Source of the DNA: Dorea_D sp963559605
GTDB taxonomy: Bacteria > Bacillota > Clostridia > Lachnospirales > Lachnospiraceae
Direction of reading: 5' to 3'
Assembly: GCA_963559605.1 (NCBI GenBank)
Contig: CAUWLL010000001.1
Span: forward strand, 80,695 to 144,694
Length of the DNA stretch: 64,000 nt
Shown: positions 43,233-51,288 of the stretch, in pieces
Layout of the letters: each line of letters opens with the position of its first letter
How positions within the stretch are numbered: the stretch's first letter is position 1
The notes under the pieces: generated by a model
What the model was told of the DNA's origin: nothing
Databases searched by the model: none
The model's input: only the letters and a program-made list of their open reading frames with translations
Position numbers and translations under genes: made by a program

Positions 43233-43288
43233 ACTCCGATTTCTTTAAGATAAAATGAGTATTTCCATCTTTTTCGGATGTATTCCAT
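43229..43288 (-). CDS. 19-codon ORF coupled to the mazF start
   Basis: A short ORF in the alr-mazF gap encodes 19 residues (MEYIRKRWKYSFYLKEIGV). GGTG lies 7 nt before its ATG, and its TGA stop overlaps the first mazF GTG as GTGA. It is too short for a MazE-type antitoxin. It may serve to couple translation, be a remnant, or be chance. Confidence 0.35.
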   Translation of the reverse strand: MEYIRKRWKYSFYLKEIGV

Positions 43289-43316
43289 AGAGTTTCACCT
43301 ATGCTGCTGTCAGCGC

Positions 43317-44483
43317 CTATGCAAAATAATCCATCTGCTCCACAATCTCACCTCTGCGGATATATTCTCTTGGGATCCGTTTTCCCATCAGGCAGACAAA
43401 CTCATAGTTAAAACGCTCTGCCAAGGCGCTCAGCATTTCCACCGTGATCACCTCATCCTTATCCCGTCCTACAAGCGTGACTTTATCGCCAAACTTCACG
43501 TCCTCGATGTCTGTAACATCCACCATCATCTGATCCATACATACTCTGCCGATAATGGGCGCTTTCTTTCCATGGATCAATACATATCCCTTGTTTGACA
43601 GACTTCTTGGATAGCCGTCCGCATAACCCACCGGGATCGTTGCGATCTTCGTGCGTCTCTTTGTCTCGTAGGTTCCGCCGTAACTGATAAATTCTCCTTC
43701 TTCCACCCATTTCACAAAAACAACGTGACTGATAAGCTCCAGCGCAGGTTTCAGTTTCACACGGTCCTTTTTCACTTCTTCGGACGGGTACATACCGTAA
43801 GTTGCAATTCCGGCTCTTGCCAGTATCTGTCCTCCGCCGGCATGATCGATGATCCCTGCGCTGTTAGAGGTATGATAATATGGAAATGTAACGCCTCTTT
43901 TCTGCAATTCTCCCTTTACCCACTCAAAACGCTCTATCTGTTTCTCTGTATAGCTCTTATCTGCTTCATCCGCCTTGGCAAAATGGGTATACATTCCTTC
44001 CGGAATCAGTCCCGGCATATCCACAACAGACTTTATCCCCTCTACACCTTCTCTGTTTGGAGCAAATCCAAGGCGTCCCATTCCTGTATCCAATTTCACA
44101 TGAACATACGCTTTTCTTCCTCTCTTTACTGCCAGGTCAGAAAGCTTCTTTGCAATATCTGCACTATAAACCGTAAGCCGGATATTGTTTTCCACGGCAT
44201 CCAGCCATTGCTCCGGGAACACACAGCCCAGCACCAGCAAAGGCTTTGTAATTCCGCCTCTTCTAAGTACGATGGCTTCATCTAAGGTTGCCACCGCAAA
44301 TCCCCACACATACTCTTTCAAAGACAGCATGCCCGCCGTCTGAAGCGCGCCGTGCCCATAGGCGTCTGCCTTTACCACAACGATCAGCTTTGTATCTTCT
44401 GAAAGATTTCCCTTTAAATGTTCCAGATTTTCTTCAATGGTATCCAGATCGATCCTTGCACATATTCTAGTATAACTTTTCAT
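43317..44483 (-). CDS. alr: Alanine racemase
   Basis: Alr makes D-alanine for peptidoglycan and, in spore formers, may dampen alanine-triggered germination. The 388-residue PLP enzyme has the lysine in VVVKADAYGHG, the conserved HVKLDTGMGRLGF, and the C-terminal VGYADGYPRSL and GRVCMDQMMVD with the second-domain catalytic region. Its Shine-Dalgarno GGAGGG lies in the last codons of nnr, so nnr and alr are coupled. The gene order nnr-alr-mazF is common in Firmicutes. Confidence 0.97.
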   Translation of the reverse strand: MKSYTRICARIDLDTIEENLEHLKGNLSEDTKLIVVVKADAYGHGALQTAGMLSLKEYVWGFAVATLDEAIVLRRGGITKPLLVLGCVFPEQWLDAVENNIRLTVYSADIAKKLSDLAVKRGRKAYVHVKLDTGMGRLGFAPNREGVEGIKSVVDMPGLIPEGMYTHFAKADEADKSYTEKQIERFEWVKGELQKRGVTFPYYHTSNSAGIIDHAGGGQILARAGIATYGMYPSEEVKKDRVKLKPALELISHVVFVKWVEEGEFISYGGTYETKRRTKIATIPVGYADGYPRSLSNKGYVLIHGKKAPIIGRVCMDQMMVDVTDIEDVKFGDKVTLVGRDKDEVITVEMLSALAERFNYEFVCLMGKRIPREYIRRGEIVEQMDYFA

Positions 44484-44486
44484 CTT

Positions 44487-45986
44487 TTAGCCCTCCAGTT
44501 CTTTGAATACTTCACCTAAATACTCTGTAAGCTCCGATGCCAATACGCTGAAACTGCCCTTTTCGTCTCTTGCCAGATCTCCGCACCGCCCGTGAAAATA
44601 CACGCCCAGCACTGACGCATCATAAGCGCACACTCCCTGTGCCAGAAATCCGGCGATCACCCCTGCCAACACATCTCCTGATCCGCCCTTTGCAAGCGCG
44701 CTGTTCCCGGACAGATTTACATATGTCCGCTTGTCTTTGGCGGCCACCAATGTTCGGGAATCCTTGAGGACGCAGGTCACTTTCTGCTCTTGCACATAAT
44801 CTTCTAATAATAGAAATCGTCTTTTTTTTATCTCTTCCACCGAACAGCACAAAAGCCTTGACATCTCCTTCATGTGGGGTGTCAAAACATAGCTGCCGTT
44901 CTGTAAATATTTCCTGTATTCCGGGTGCAGCGCCAGCAGATTTAAGCCATCTGCATCGATCACACAAGGGATTTCTCTTTTTACAGTCCGAAGCACTGTG
45001 TACAAAATCTTTTCTGCCACCTCTCCCATGCCCAGTCCCGAACCGATACAAACTGCGTCTGCCCATCCTACAAGTTCCTTTACTTCATCTTCTGCAAATT
45101 CCCCATAAGTAGTAACAATAGCTTCCGGGAGCAAGGTCTGTAAAATCACCCGATTGGATGCATGGGTATAGATCCTTACAAGTCCCGCCCCCGTCCGATA
45201 TGCCGCCAGCGCGTTTAGATACGCCGCACCGCTCATGCCCTCACTTCCTGCAATGACCAGCAATTTCCCATAAGTACCTTTATTGGAATCCTCCCGCCTG
45301 TCAGGAAGTAATTTCCGGTAATCTTCTCTGTCATAGGTGTACGCGGTTTTCCTGTCCTCCTCGAAAACTTTCCTGCGGATTCCAATATCTGCCACAATGG
45401 TATCCCCTGTATACTCTTTACCGGGATAGAAAAGAAGTCCCCGTTTTTCCGCCTGAAAAGTTACTGTCACGTCAGAACGAAATGCCGTTCCCAGCACACC
45501 CCCTGTATCCGCACTGATACCGGAAGGAATATCCACGGCAAACTTTATACCCTCCGCCTCATTCATCTTCCTGATAATATCCGCATATTTTCCTGCAATC
45601 TCTCTGCTTAGTCCTACCCCGAACAGTGCATCTATGATGATACTATATTCACCTTCGGGATATTCGTCACATATCCGTCCTCCACACTTTTCAAAAGATT
45701 CCATCTGAAAAGCACATTCTTTCGTCCTGTGCTCTTTCTTTCCTACAAATAACGCCGTCGTCTCATAACCCATGGACTTTAAAATTCTTCCGATAGCAAA
45801 TCCGTCGCCGCCATTATTTCCCGAACCACACACGATCAGTGGACAAGGCAGCTCATAGCCCCGTCCGGTCATCACGTCCACACAGGCCTTCGCCGCCCGT
45901 TCCATAAGTTCCAGTGAAGGCGTTCCCGATGCAATTGTATCCCTGTCCGCAGCCTTCATCTGCGCTCCGTCCGGCAAATATATCAT
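44487..45986 (-). CDS. nnr: Bifunctional NAD(P)H-hydrate epimerase / ADP-dependent dehydratase
   Basis: A 499-residue fusion that repairs hydrated NADH and NADPH. The N-terminal YjeF epimerase domain (1 to about 210) has VCGSGNNGGDGFAIGR. The C-terminal ADP-dependent dehydratase domain (about 225-495), of the ribokinase fold, has VIAGSEGMSGAAYLNALAA and the catalytic SALAKGGSGDVLAGVIAG. GGGAG precedes the ATG. It follows rex and its terminator by about 90 bp and is coupled to alr. Confidence 0.96.
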   Translation of the reverse strand: MIYLPDGAQMKAADRDTIASGTPSLELMERAAKACVDVMTGRGYELPCPLIVCGSGNNGGDGFAIGRILKSMGYETTALFVGKKEHRTKECAFQMESFEKCGGRICDEYPEGEYSIIIDALFGVGLSREIAGKYADIIRKMNEAEGIKFAVDIPSGISADTGGVLGTAFRSDVTVTFQAEKRGLLFYPGKEYTGDTIVADIGIRRKVFEEDRKTAYTYDREDYRKLLPDRREDSNKGTYGKLLVIAGSEGMSGAAYLNALAAYRTGAGLVRIYTHASNRVILQTLLPEAIVTTYGEFAEDEVKELVGWADAVCIGSGLGMGEVAEKILYTVLRTVKREIPCVIDADGLNLLALHPEYRKYLQNGSYVLTPHMKEMSRLLCCSVEEIKKRRFLLLEDYVQEQKVTCVLKDSRTLVAAKDKRTYVNLSGNSALAKGGSGDVLAGVIAGFLAQGVCAYDASVLGVYFHGRCGDLARDEKGSFSVLASELTEYLGEVFKELEG

Positions 45987-46024
45987 ATTCTCTCTCCCTG
46001 TTTTCTATGTTTCTGAAAGAAAAG

Positions 46025-46074
46025 AACGTGTGGGAATAAATCCTGCGTTTTCGCACGTTCCTTTCCCACACGTT
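46025..46074 (-). terminator. Terminator of rex
   Basis: An 11-bp stem (AACGTGTGGGA at 46025-46035 with TCCCACACGTT at 46064-46074) encloses a small inner hairpin (TGCG-TTTT-CGCA at 46044-46055). On the minus strand it is followed by CTTTTCTTTC. It starts 2 bp past the rex stop. Confidence 0.85.
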
Positions 46075-46076
46075 GC

Positions 46077-46724
46077 TTATGATTGTTGATGTTCCTCTTT
46101 ATAACGGCTGATATTGTAAGATAACTGCATCAGGCTTTCGGAAAGATGTACGTTCTCTACGATAATGTGTTCCGGCAGATTCAAATCCGTATGCGCAAAA
46201 TTCCAGATTGCACGCACACCGTTTTCCACCAGCATATTTGCCACTTCAATAGCTTTCTCTTTCGGAATTGTCAGTACCGCGATCTCCACATCATTTTCTT
46301 TTACAAACGCTTTCAGTTCGTCCATCATACGAACCGGAACGCCCCGGATAGACACCCCCTGCAGTCTTGGATTCACATCGAAGATCCCTTTTAAAATAAA
46401 TCCTCTTTTTTCAAACGCCGCATAATTGGCCAGTGCCTGCCCAAGATTACCCGCGCCCACAATAACAATGTTATGATCCTCTTCCAAGCCTAAAATCTTA
46501 CCGATCTCCGTATACAGATACTTCACATTGTATCCGTATCCCTGCTGTCCGAAGCCTCCGAAATTGTTAAGATCTTGACGAATCTGGGACGCTGTTACCT
46601 TCATCCGTTTACTCAGATCACCGGAAGAAATCCTCTCCACACCGTTTTCCAGTAATTCGCCTAAATATCTATAATATCTTGGCAGCCTTCTGATGACCGC
46701 CTGAGAAATGTCTCTGCTCTCCAC
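46077..46724 (-). CDS. rex: Redox-sensing transcriptional repressor Rex
   Basis: Rex senses the NADH/NAD+ ratio and represses fermentation and reduction genes when NADH is low. The 215-residue product has an N-terminal winged helix (RLPRYYRYLGELLENG, SSGDLSKRMKVTASQIRQDL), a Rossmann domain with VIVGAGNLGQALANY, and the C-terminal swapped helix (LMQLSYNISRYKEEH). It starts at GTG 46724 with TAGGTG upstream. A consensus promoter sits about 34 bp upstream, and a Rex-like operator half-pair overlaps its -35. Confidence 0.96.
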   Translation of the reverse strand: MESRDISQAVIRRLPRYYRYLGELLENGVERISSGDLSKRMKVTASQIRQDLNNFGGFGQQGYGYNVKYLYTEIGKILGLEEDHNIVIVGAGNLGQALANYAAFEKRGFILKGIFDVNPRLQGVSIRGVPVRMMDELKAFVKENDVEIAVLTIPKEKAIEVANMLVENGVRAIWNFAHTDLNLPEHIIVENVHLSESLMQLSYNISRYKEEHQQS

Positions 46725-46757
46725 CTGTACTCACCTACCCTTTAGTCTTTCTCATTA

Positions 46758-46786
46758 ATTATATAAAATTGTGATGTTAATGTCAA
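46758..46786 (-). promoter_or_regulatory. Sigma-A promoter for rex
   Basis: Minus strand: a consensus TTGACA (46781-46786), a 17-bp spacer, and a consensus TATAAT (46758-46763). It is the best-matching promoter in the window. Confidence 0.85.
46769..46786. promoter_or_regulatory. Possible Rex operator
   Basis: The 18-bp sequence TTGTGATGTTAATGTCAA matches the Rex consensus TTGTTAA-N4-TTAACAA at 5 of 7 and 4 of 7 arm positions. It spans the rex -35 element, where binding would give autorepression. The match is imperfect and untested. Confidence 0.35.
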
Positions 46787-46817
46787 ACTTTTAGTAGTTT
46801 TTTTCTGCTCTTTTCGT

Positions 46818-46823
46818 TATAAT
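46818..46823 (+). promoter_or_regulatory. Probable -10 element for the ABC-F gene
   Basis: TATAAT lies 35 bp before the ABC-F ATG. No good -35 is present at 16-18 bp (TAGTTT at 46795-46800), so the promoter may be weak or depend on other contacts. Confidence 0.5.
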
Positions 46824-46858
46824 AATAGCATATGTTTTAGATTTCAGGAGGAATACAT

Positions 46859-48829
46859 ATGATACTGGCATGTCACGGAATCAGCAAAGCGTTTGGCGAA
46901 GAGGTCATCGTAAAAAATGGTTCTTTTCATATAGAAGAGCACGAAAAAGCAGCCCTCGTAGGTGTAAATGGAGCCGGGAAGTCCACCATCTTCAAGATGA
47001 TCGTAGGAGAACTTCCCACAGACAGCGGTAATATCATCCTTACCCGGGGCAAAACCATAGGCTATCTTGCCCAACACCAGGATATGGACAGCCACAACTG
47101 CATATATGAGGAAATCAAGACTGCAAAAGCGCATTTGATCGAGATGGAACAAAACTTACGGAGCATGGAACTGGAGATGAAGGAACTGTCAGGAGATGCC
47201 CTGAAAAGCTGTATGGATACTTACCATCGCCTGATGGCAGCTTTCGAACGCGAAAACGGTTATGCCTATGAAAGTGAAATTACCGGCGTATTAAAAGGAC
47301 TTGGGTTCTGTGAAGAAGATTTCAAACGCTCTGTAGACACACTCTCCGGCGGCCAGAAAACCCGTGTGTCTCTGGGCAAATTATTGCTTACCAGACCGGA
47401 CGTCCTCCTGCTGGACGAGCCCACCAACCACTTGGACTTAAACTCTATAGCATGGCTGGAAAATTATCTTTTGAACTATTCCGGAGCAGTACTCATCGTC
47501 TCCCATGACCGTTACTTCCTAAATCGTATCGTCAGCAAGGTCATCGAAATTGAAAACGGCGAACTTATGACTTATATGGGCAACTACCACGATTTTTCCC
47601 AAAAGAAAAAACAGCTTCGGGAAGCCCGTTTAAAAGAATACTTTAACCGGCAGCAGGAAATCAAACATCAGGAGGCAGTGATCGAAAAACTGCGCTCTTT
47701 TAACCGTGAAAAATCCATCAAACGGGCAGAGAGCCGCCAGAAAATGCTCGACAAGATCGAACGTATAGAAAAACCGACGGAACCGAATACAGACATCCAC
47801 CTAGAACTCACACCGTCCCTCGTCAGCGGAAACGATGTGCTCACAGTAGAACATCTGAGCAAATCCTTCCCGCCCCAGACATTATTCCAAGATGTGAGTT
47901 TTGAAATCAAACGGGGGGAACGCGTAGCTGTCATCGGCAATAACGGTACAGGAAAGACAACGCTTCTCAAAATCTTAAATAACGTGTTACACGCAGACAG
48001 CGGTTCTTTCACGTTGGGAACGAATGTCAAGATCGGTTACTACGATCAGGAACACCATGTCCTTCATATGGAAAAGTCCATCTTTGACGAAATTTCCGAT
48101 GACTATCCGTCTCTTACCAACACGGAGATCCGCAATATGCTGGCGGCATTTTTGTTTACCGGAGACGACGTATTCAAGCGCATCGGAGATTTGAGCGGCG
48201 GTGAAAGAGGTCGTGTTTCTCTGGCAAAGCTGATGCTCTCGGAGGCAAATTTCCTCATTCTGGACGAGCCTACCAACCATTTGGACATTACATCCAAGGA
48301 AATACTGGAGCGTGCCCTCTGCGGCTACACAGGTACCGTCCTCTATGTGTCCCACGACCGTTATTTTATCAACCAGACTGCCACAAGGATCCTGGATCTG
48401 GTAAACGGAACATTCGTAAACTATATCGGAAACTACGATTATTACCGGGAGAAAAAAGAAGAACTGACGAAAGCCTACGCAGCCGACGGCCCGATCCGTC
48501 CGTCAGACTCCGGTTCTTCCGGAAAATCCTTTTCCGACAATGGTTCCGCTCCTGTTTCCGAGAGCATATCTCAGGGAAAATTAAGCTGGCAGGAACAAAA
48601 AGAAGCGCAGGCAAAAGAACGGAAACGCCAAAATGACCTAAAAAAGACGGAAGAACAGATCACTGCGCTGGAAGAACGCGACGGCGAAATCGATACCCTC
48701 ATGTCTCAGGAAGAAGTCTTCACAAACTCTGTCAAATGCCAGGAACTGGCGATGGAAAAATCACAGATTGCCGAAGAGTTAGAGAAACTTTATGAGCTTT
48801 GGGAAGAACTGGAAAGTTTACATGCGTAA
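46859..48829 (+). CDS. ABC-F family ATPase (YdiF-like ribosome-associated factor)
   Basis: A 656-residue protein with two ABC ATPase domains and no membrane segments, the layout of ABC-F translation factors. Domain 1 has GVNGAGKST, LSGGQKTRVSLGKLL and DEPTNHLDL; domain 2 has GNNGTGKTT, LSGGERGRVSLAKLM and DEPTNHLDI. A charged inter-domain linker (about 235-300), which reaches the ribosomal P site in this family, and a C-terminal coiled coil (about 580-650) are present. It most resembles housekeeping YdiF/Uup-type members, though a resistance role cannot be excluded. It is the only plus-strand gene here, divergent from rex, with AGGAGG at 46846-46851. Confidence 0.93.
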   Translation: MILACHGISKAFGEEVIVKNGSFHIEEHEKAALVGVNGAGKSTIFKMIVGELPTDSGNIILTRGKTIGYLAQHQDMDSHNCIYEEIKTAKAHLIEMEQNLRSMELEMKELSGDALKSCMDTYHRLMAAFERENGYAYESEITGVLKGLGFCEEDFKRSVDTLSGGQKTRVSLGKLLLTRPDVLLLDEPTNHLDLNSIAWLENYLLNYSGAVLIVSHDRYFLNRIVSKVIEIENGELMTYMGNYHDFSQKKKQLREARLKEYFNRQQEIKHQEAVIEKLRSFNREKSIKRAESRQKMLDKIERIEKPTEPNTDIHLELTPSLVSGNDVLTVEHLSKSFPPQTLFQDVSFEIKRGERVAVIGNNGTGKTTLLKILNNVLHADSGSFTLGTNVKIGYYDQEHHVLHMEKSIFDEISDDYPSLTNTEIRNMLAAFLFTGDDVFKRIGDLSGGERGRVSLAKLMLSEANFLILDEPTNHLDITSKEILERALCGYTGTVLYVSHDRYFINQTATRILDLVNGTFVNYIGNYDYYREKKEELTKAYAADGPIRPSDSGSSGKSFSDNGSAPVSESISQGKLSWQEQKEAQAKERKRQNDLKKTEEQITALEERDGEIDTLMSQEEVFTNSVKCQELAMEKSQIAEELEKLYELWEELESLHA

Positions 48830-48832
48830 GGA

Positions 48833-48871
48833 AAAAGAGACTCCTGACTATAAATAGTCCGAGTCTCTTTT
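48833..48871 (+). terminator. Terminator of the ABC-F gene
   Basis: An 11-bp stem (AAAAGAGACTC at 48833-48843 with GAGTCTCTTTT at 48861-48871) has an inner GACTA/TAGTC pair and ends in a T-run. Since the A-run on the other side mirrors it, it may also stop the convergent SASP transcript. Confidence 0.85.
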
Positions 48872-48899
48872 ATCCTCATTTGCATTCGCTGCGATTCAC

Positions 48900-49106
48900 T
48901 TATTTGCCAGCCATCTGTTTTTCCTGCTGTTCGATCATTTTCTTAACCATATAACCGCCAACAGAACCATTCTGTCTGGAAGTAAGGTCACCGTTGTATC
49001 CGTCTGATAACGGTACTCCTAACTCGCTTGCAACCTCATATTTAAATTTGTCAAGTGCTCCTTTTGCTTCAGGAACGGCTGCTCTGTTAGATGAACGATT
49101 TGCCAT
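48900..49106 (-). CDS. Alpha/beta-type small acid-soluble spore protein
   Basis: A 68-residue SASP that coats and protects DNA in dormant spores. The family motifs are clear: ALDKFKYEVASELGV, which contains the germination protease (GPR) cleavage region, and the DNA-binding LTSRQNGSVGGYMVKKMI. A strong AGGAGGAG precedes the ATG. The 71-bp upstream gap contains a TATACTA stretch similar to the sigma-G -10 CATACTA, but its -35 is unclear. Confidence 0.97.
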   Translation of the reverse strand: MANRSSNRAAVPEAKGALDKFKYEVASELGVPLSDGYNGDLTSRQNGSVGGYMVKKMIEQQEKQMAGK

Positions 49107-49177
49107 TTCTTTCTCCTCCTTTTGGTAACTTGTCTTTGTAACTTTTCTTTTTGTTACACCGATAGTATATGGAGAAT

Positions 49178-51208
49178 TTATATTATTACACTGGAAGTTC
49201 TTTCATAGTCTGGAAGCATTTTCAAATATTCGTGTTTTTGCTTCAAAAGCCAATCTGCCCCGTCGGATGCCATCTGTAGGATCGCCGCATCCTGATACAC
49301 ATCCCCGAGTCGGAAATCCATAAGTCCGCTTTGACGGATACCGAACAAATCCCCGGGTCCGCGAAGCTTTAAATCCTCGCTTGCGATTTTAAATCCATCG
49401 TTGGAGCGATTCAAAATATCCAATCGCTCTTTCGTCTCTTTTGCTTTGGAAGCAGTCATGAAAATGCAGTAGGACTGATGTTTTCCACGCCCTACGCGTC
49501 CACGGAGCTGATGGAGCTGTGCCAGTCCGAAACGCTCGGCATTTTCAATAAGCATTACCGTAGCATTCGGCACGTCGATCCCCACCTCTATAACTGTTGT
49601 AGACACCAGGATCTGTATCTGGTTTTTCCCGAATTTTTCCATAATCTCATCTTTTTCTGCCTGCTTCATCTTACCATGAAGATACGCCACCTTAACAGAC
49701 GCTCCCATTTCCGTCTGCAAGGATGCCGCATAATCCATGACATTCTCTACTTCCAGACTCTCACTTTCTTCCACCATCGGACAGATGACATAGCACTGTC
49801 TTCCCTCTGCCACCTGTCTTTTCATAAAGTTGTACGCAGTGTTCCGATAACCGGTATCTACCACACAGTTTTTGATCGGCAGACGGTCCGCCGGAAGCTC
49901 GTCGATCACAGAAATGTCCAGATCCCCATACAAAATAATGGCAAGAGTTCTTGGAATCGGCGTGGCGCTCATAACAAGCACATGAGGAACACCGCCTTTT
50001 TCCGCGAATTTTTCTCTCTGTTTCACCCCGAATCTATGCTGCTCGTCTGTCACCACCAGCGCCAGATTATCATAAAACACTTTGTCCTGGATCAGTGCAT
50101 GTGTTCCGATAATGATCTTTACAAGCCCGCATTCTATACGGTCATAGACTTTCCGCTTTTCTTTCGCCGTCATAGAGCCTGTAAGAAGAGCAACTTTGAC
50201 CGGAAGATCATAAGTCTCAAACAAGTTACAGACAGACTCATAGTGCTGCCTTGCCAACACTTCCGTTGGCGCCATCAATGCCCCCTGATAGCCATTTAAC
50301 GCTGCATTCAGAAGCGCCAGCACAGCCACAATGGTCTTGCCGGAGCCCACATCTCCTTGTACCAGGCGGGACATCACCGTATCAGACGCCATATTTTTTG
50401 CAATTTCTTCCCACACCTTCTGCTGGGCGTTCGTCAGCCGAAACGGAAGTTTCTGAATAAAAGTGTCAATAGCAGGATGTTTTTCTATCACATATTCGTT
50501 TGCCAGTTTTTCATTGCTGTCCCTGAGCTTCCGAAGTGAAAGGATAAACGTCAGAAATTCTTCAAACACCAGACGTTTTCTGGCATGATAGAACACCTCC
50601 TTATCCTCCGGGAAATGAATCCCCCGAATGGCATAGTTATACTCTGCCAGTTCATATTTTAACCGAAGCTCTTCGGGCAGTCTCTCTTTCGTAAGGTCCA
50701 GACCTGCAAGCGCCTGCTTCATGGCTTTCATCACCGCGTTATTGGTAAGCCCCGATGTAAGACCGTAAACCGGCTGTAATGTATTTAATTTTTCGTCGTA
50801 TTTCGCAGAGGGATAGAAAATCTCCGGGTGCTCCATCACCTGCCCGTTTTTTCGATTTACAATCCTCCCCCGCAGTGTCACTACACCGCCTTTTGCAAAA
50901 GTATTTCGAAGAAAGGGCATACGAAACCAGATGATACGAAGTGTTCCGGTAACATCTTTCACATGCATAGTCGTAATCTGCATGGTTTTTGTCCCGGACA
51001 CCTGCACCTTTCCGAAGATCGCCCCCGTCACCGTGACTATCTGTCCTTCCTCGATTTCTCCGATCGGTACCGATTCCTCATATACATCATACCCTCTCGG
51101 ATAGTAGCGGATCAGATCTCCTACTGTAAAGACGCCGATTTTCTCAAATAATTTCTGTGTCTTATCTCCGATACCTTTGATTTCTTTCATACTTGCCGCT
51201 TCAATCAT
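49178..51208 (-). CDS. recG: ATP-dependent DNA helicase RecG
   Basis: RecG remodels stalled replication forks and branched DNA. The 676-residue product has an N-terminal wedge/OB domain (about 55-150), SF2 helicase motif I GDVGSGKT, motif II DEQH in VVTDEQHRFGVKQ, motif VI LHQLRGRVGRG and the C-terminal TRG-type segment with LRGPGDLFGIRQSG. It is the last gene of the yloU-fakA-recG group; a hairpin lies between it and fakA. Confidence 0.97.
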   Translation of the reverse strand: MIEAASMKEIKGIGDKTQKLFEKIGVFTVGDLIRYYPRGYDVYEESVPIGEIEEGQIVTVTGAIFGKVQVSGTKTMQITTMHVKDVTGTLRIIWFRMPFLRNTFAKGGVVTLRGRIVNRKNGQVMEHPEIFYPSAKYDEKLNTLQPVYGLTSGLTNNAVMKAMKQALAGLDLTKERLPEELRLKYELAEYNYAIRGIHFPEDKEVFYHARKRLVFEEFLTFILSLRKLRDSNEKLANEYVIEKHPAIDTFIQKLPFRLTNAQQKVWEEIAKNMASDTVMSRLVQGDVGSGKTIVAVLALLNAALNGYQGALMAPTEVLARQHYESVCNLFETYDLPVKVALLTGSMTAKEKRKVYDRIECGLVKIIIGTHALIQDKVFYDNLALVVTDEQHRFGVKQREKFAEKGGVPHVLVMSATPIPRTLAIILYGDLDISVIDELPADRLPIKNCVVDTGYRNTAYNFMKRQVAEGRQCYVICPMVEESESLEVENVMDYAASLQTEMGASVKVAYLHGKMKQAEKDEIMEKFGKNQIQILVSTTVIEVGIDVPNATVMLIENAERFGLAQLHQLRGRVGRGKHQSYCIFMTASKAKETKERLDILNRSNDGFKIASEDLKLRGPGDLFGIRQSGLMDFRLGDVYQDAAILQMASDGADWLLKQKHEYLKMLPDYERTSSVII

Positions 51209-51228
51209 AATCTTCCCATTTATAACGA

Positions 51229-51254
51229 TACAGGGGACACCATTGCCCCCTGTA
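51229..51254. repeat. Inverted repeat between fakA and recG
   Basis: An 8-bp stem (TACAGGGG at 51229-51236 with CCCCTGTA at 51247-51254) with a 10-nt loop lies in the 80-bp gap. It lacks a T-run on either strand, so it is more likely an mRNA processing or stability element than a terminator. Confidence 0.5.
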
Positions 51255-51288
51255 CTTCTGTTATCTTTCTTATGAAATTAATAAAATC

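Noticed and set aside
51229..51254. Hairpin between fakA and recG as a terminator
   Set aside because: It has no T-tract on either strand, so it was listed only as an inverted repeat.
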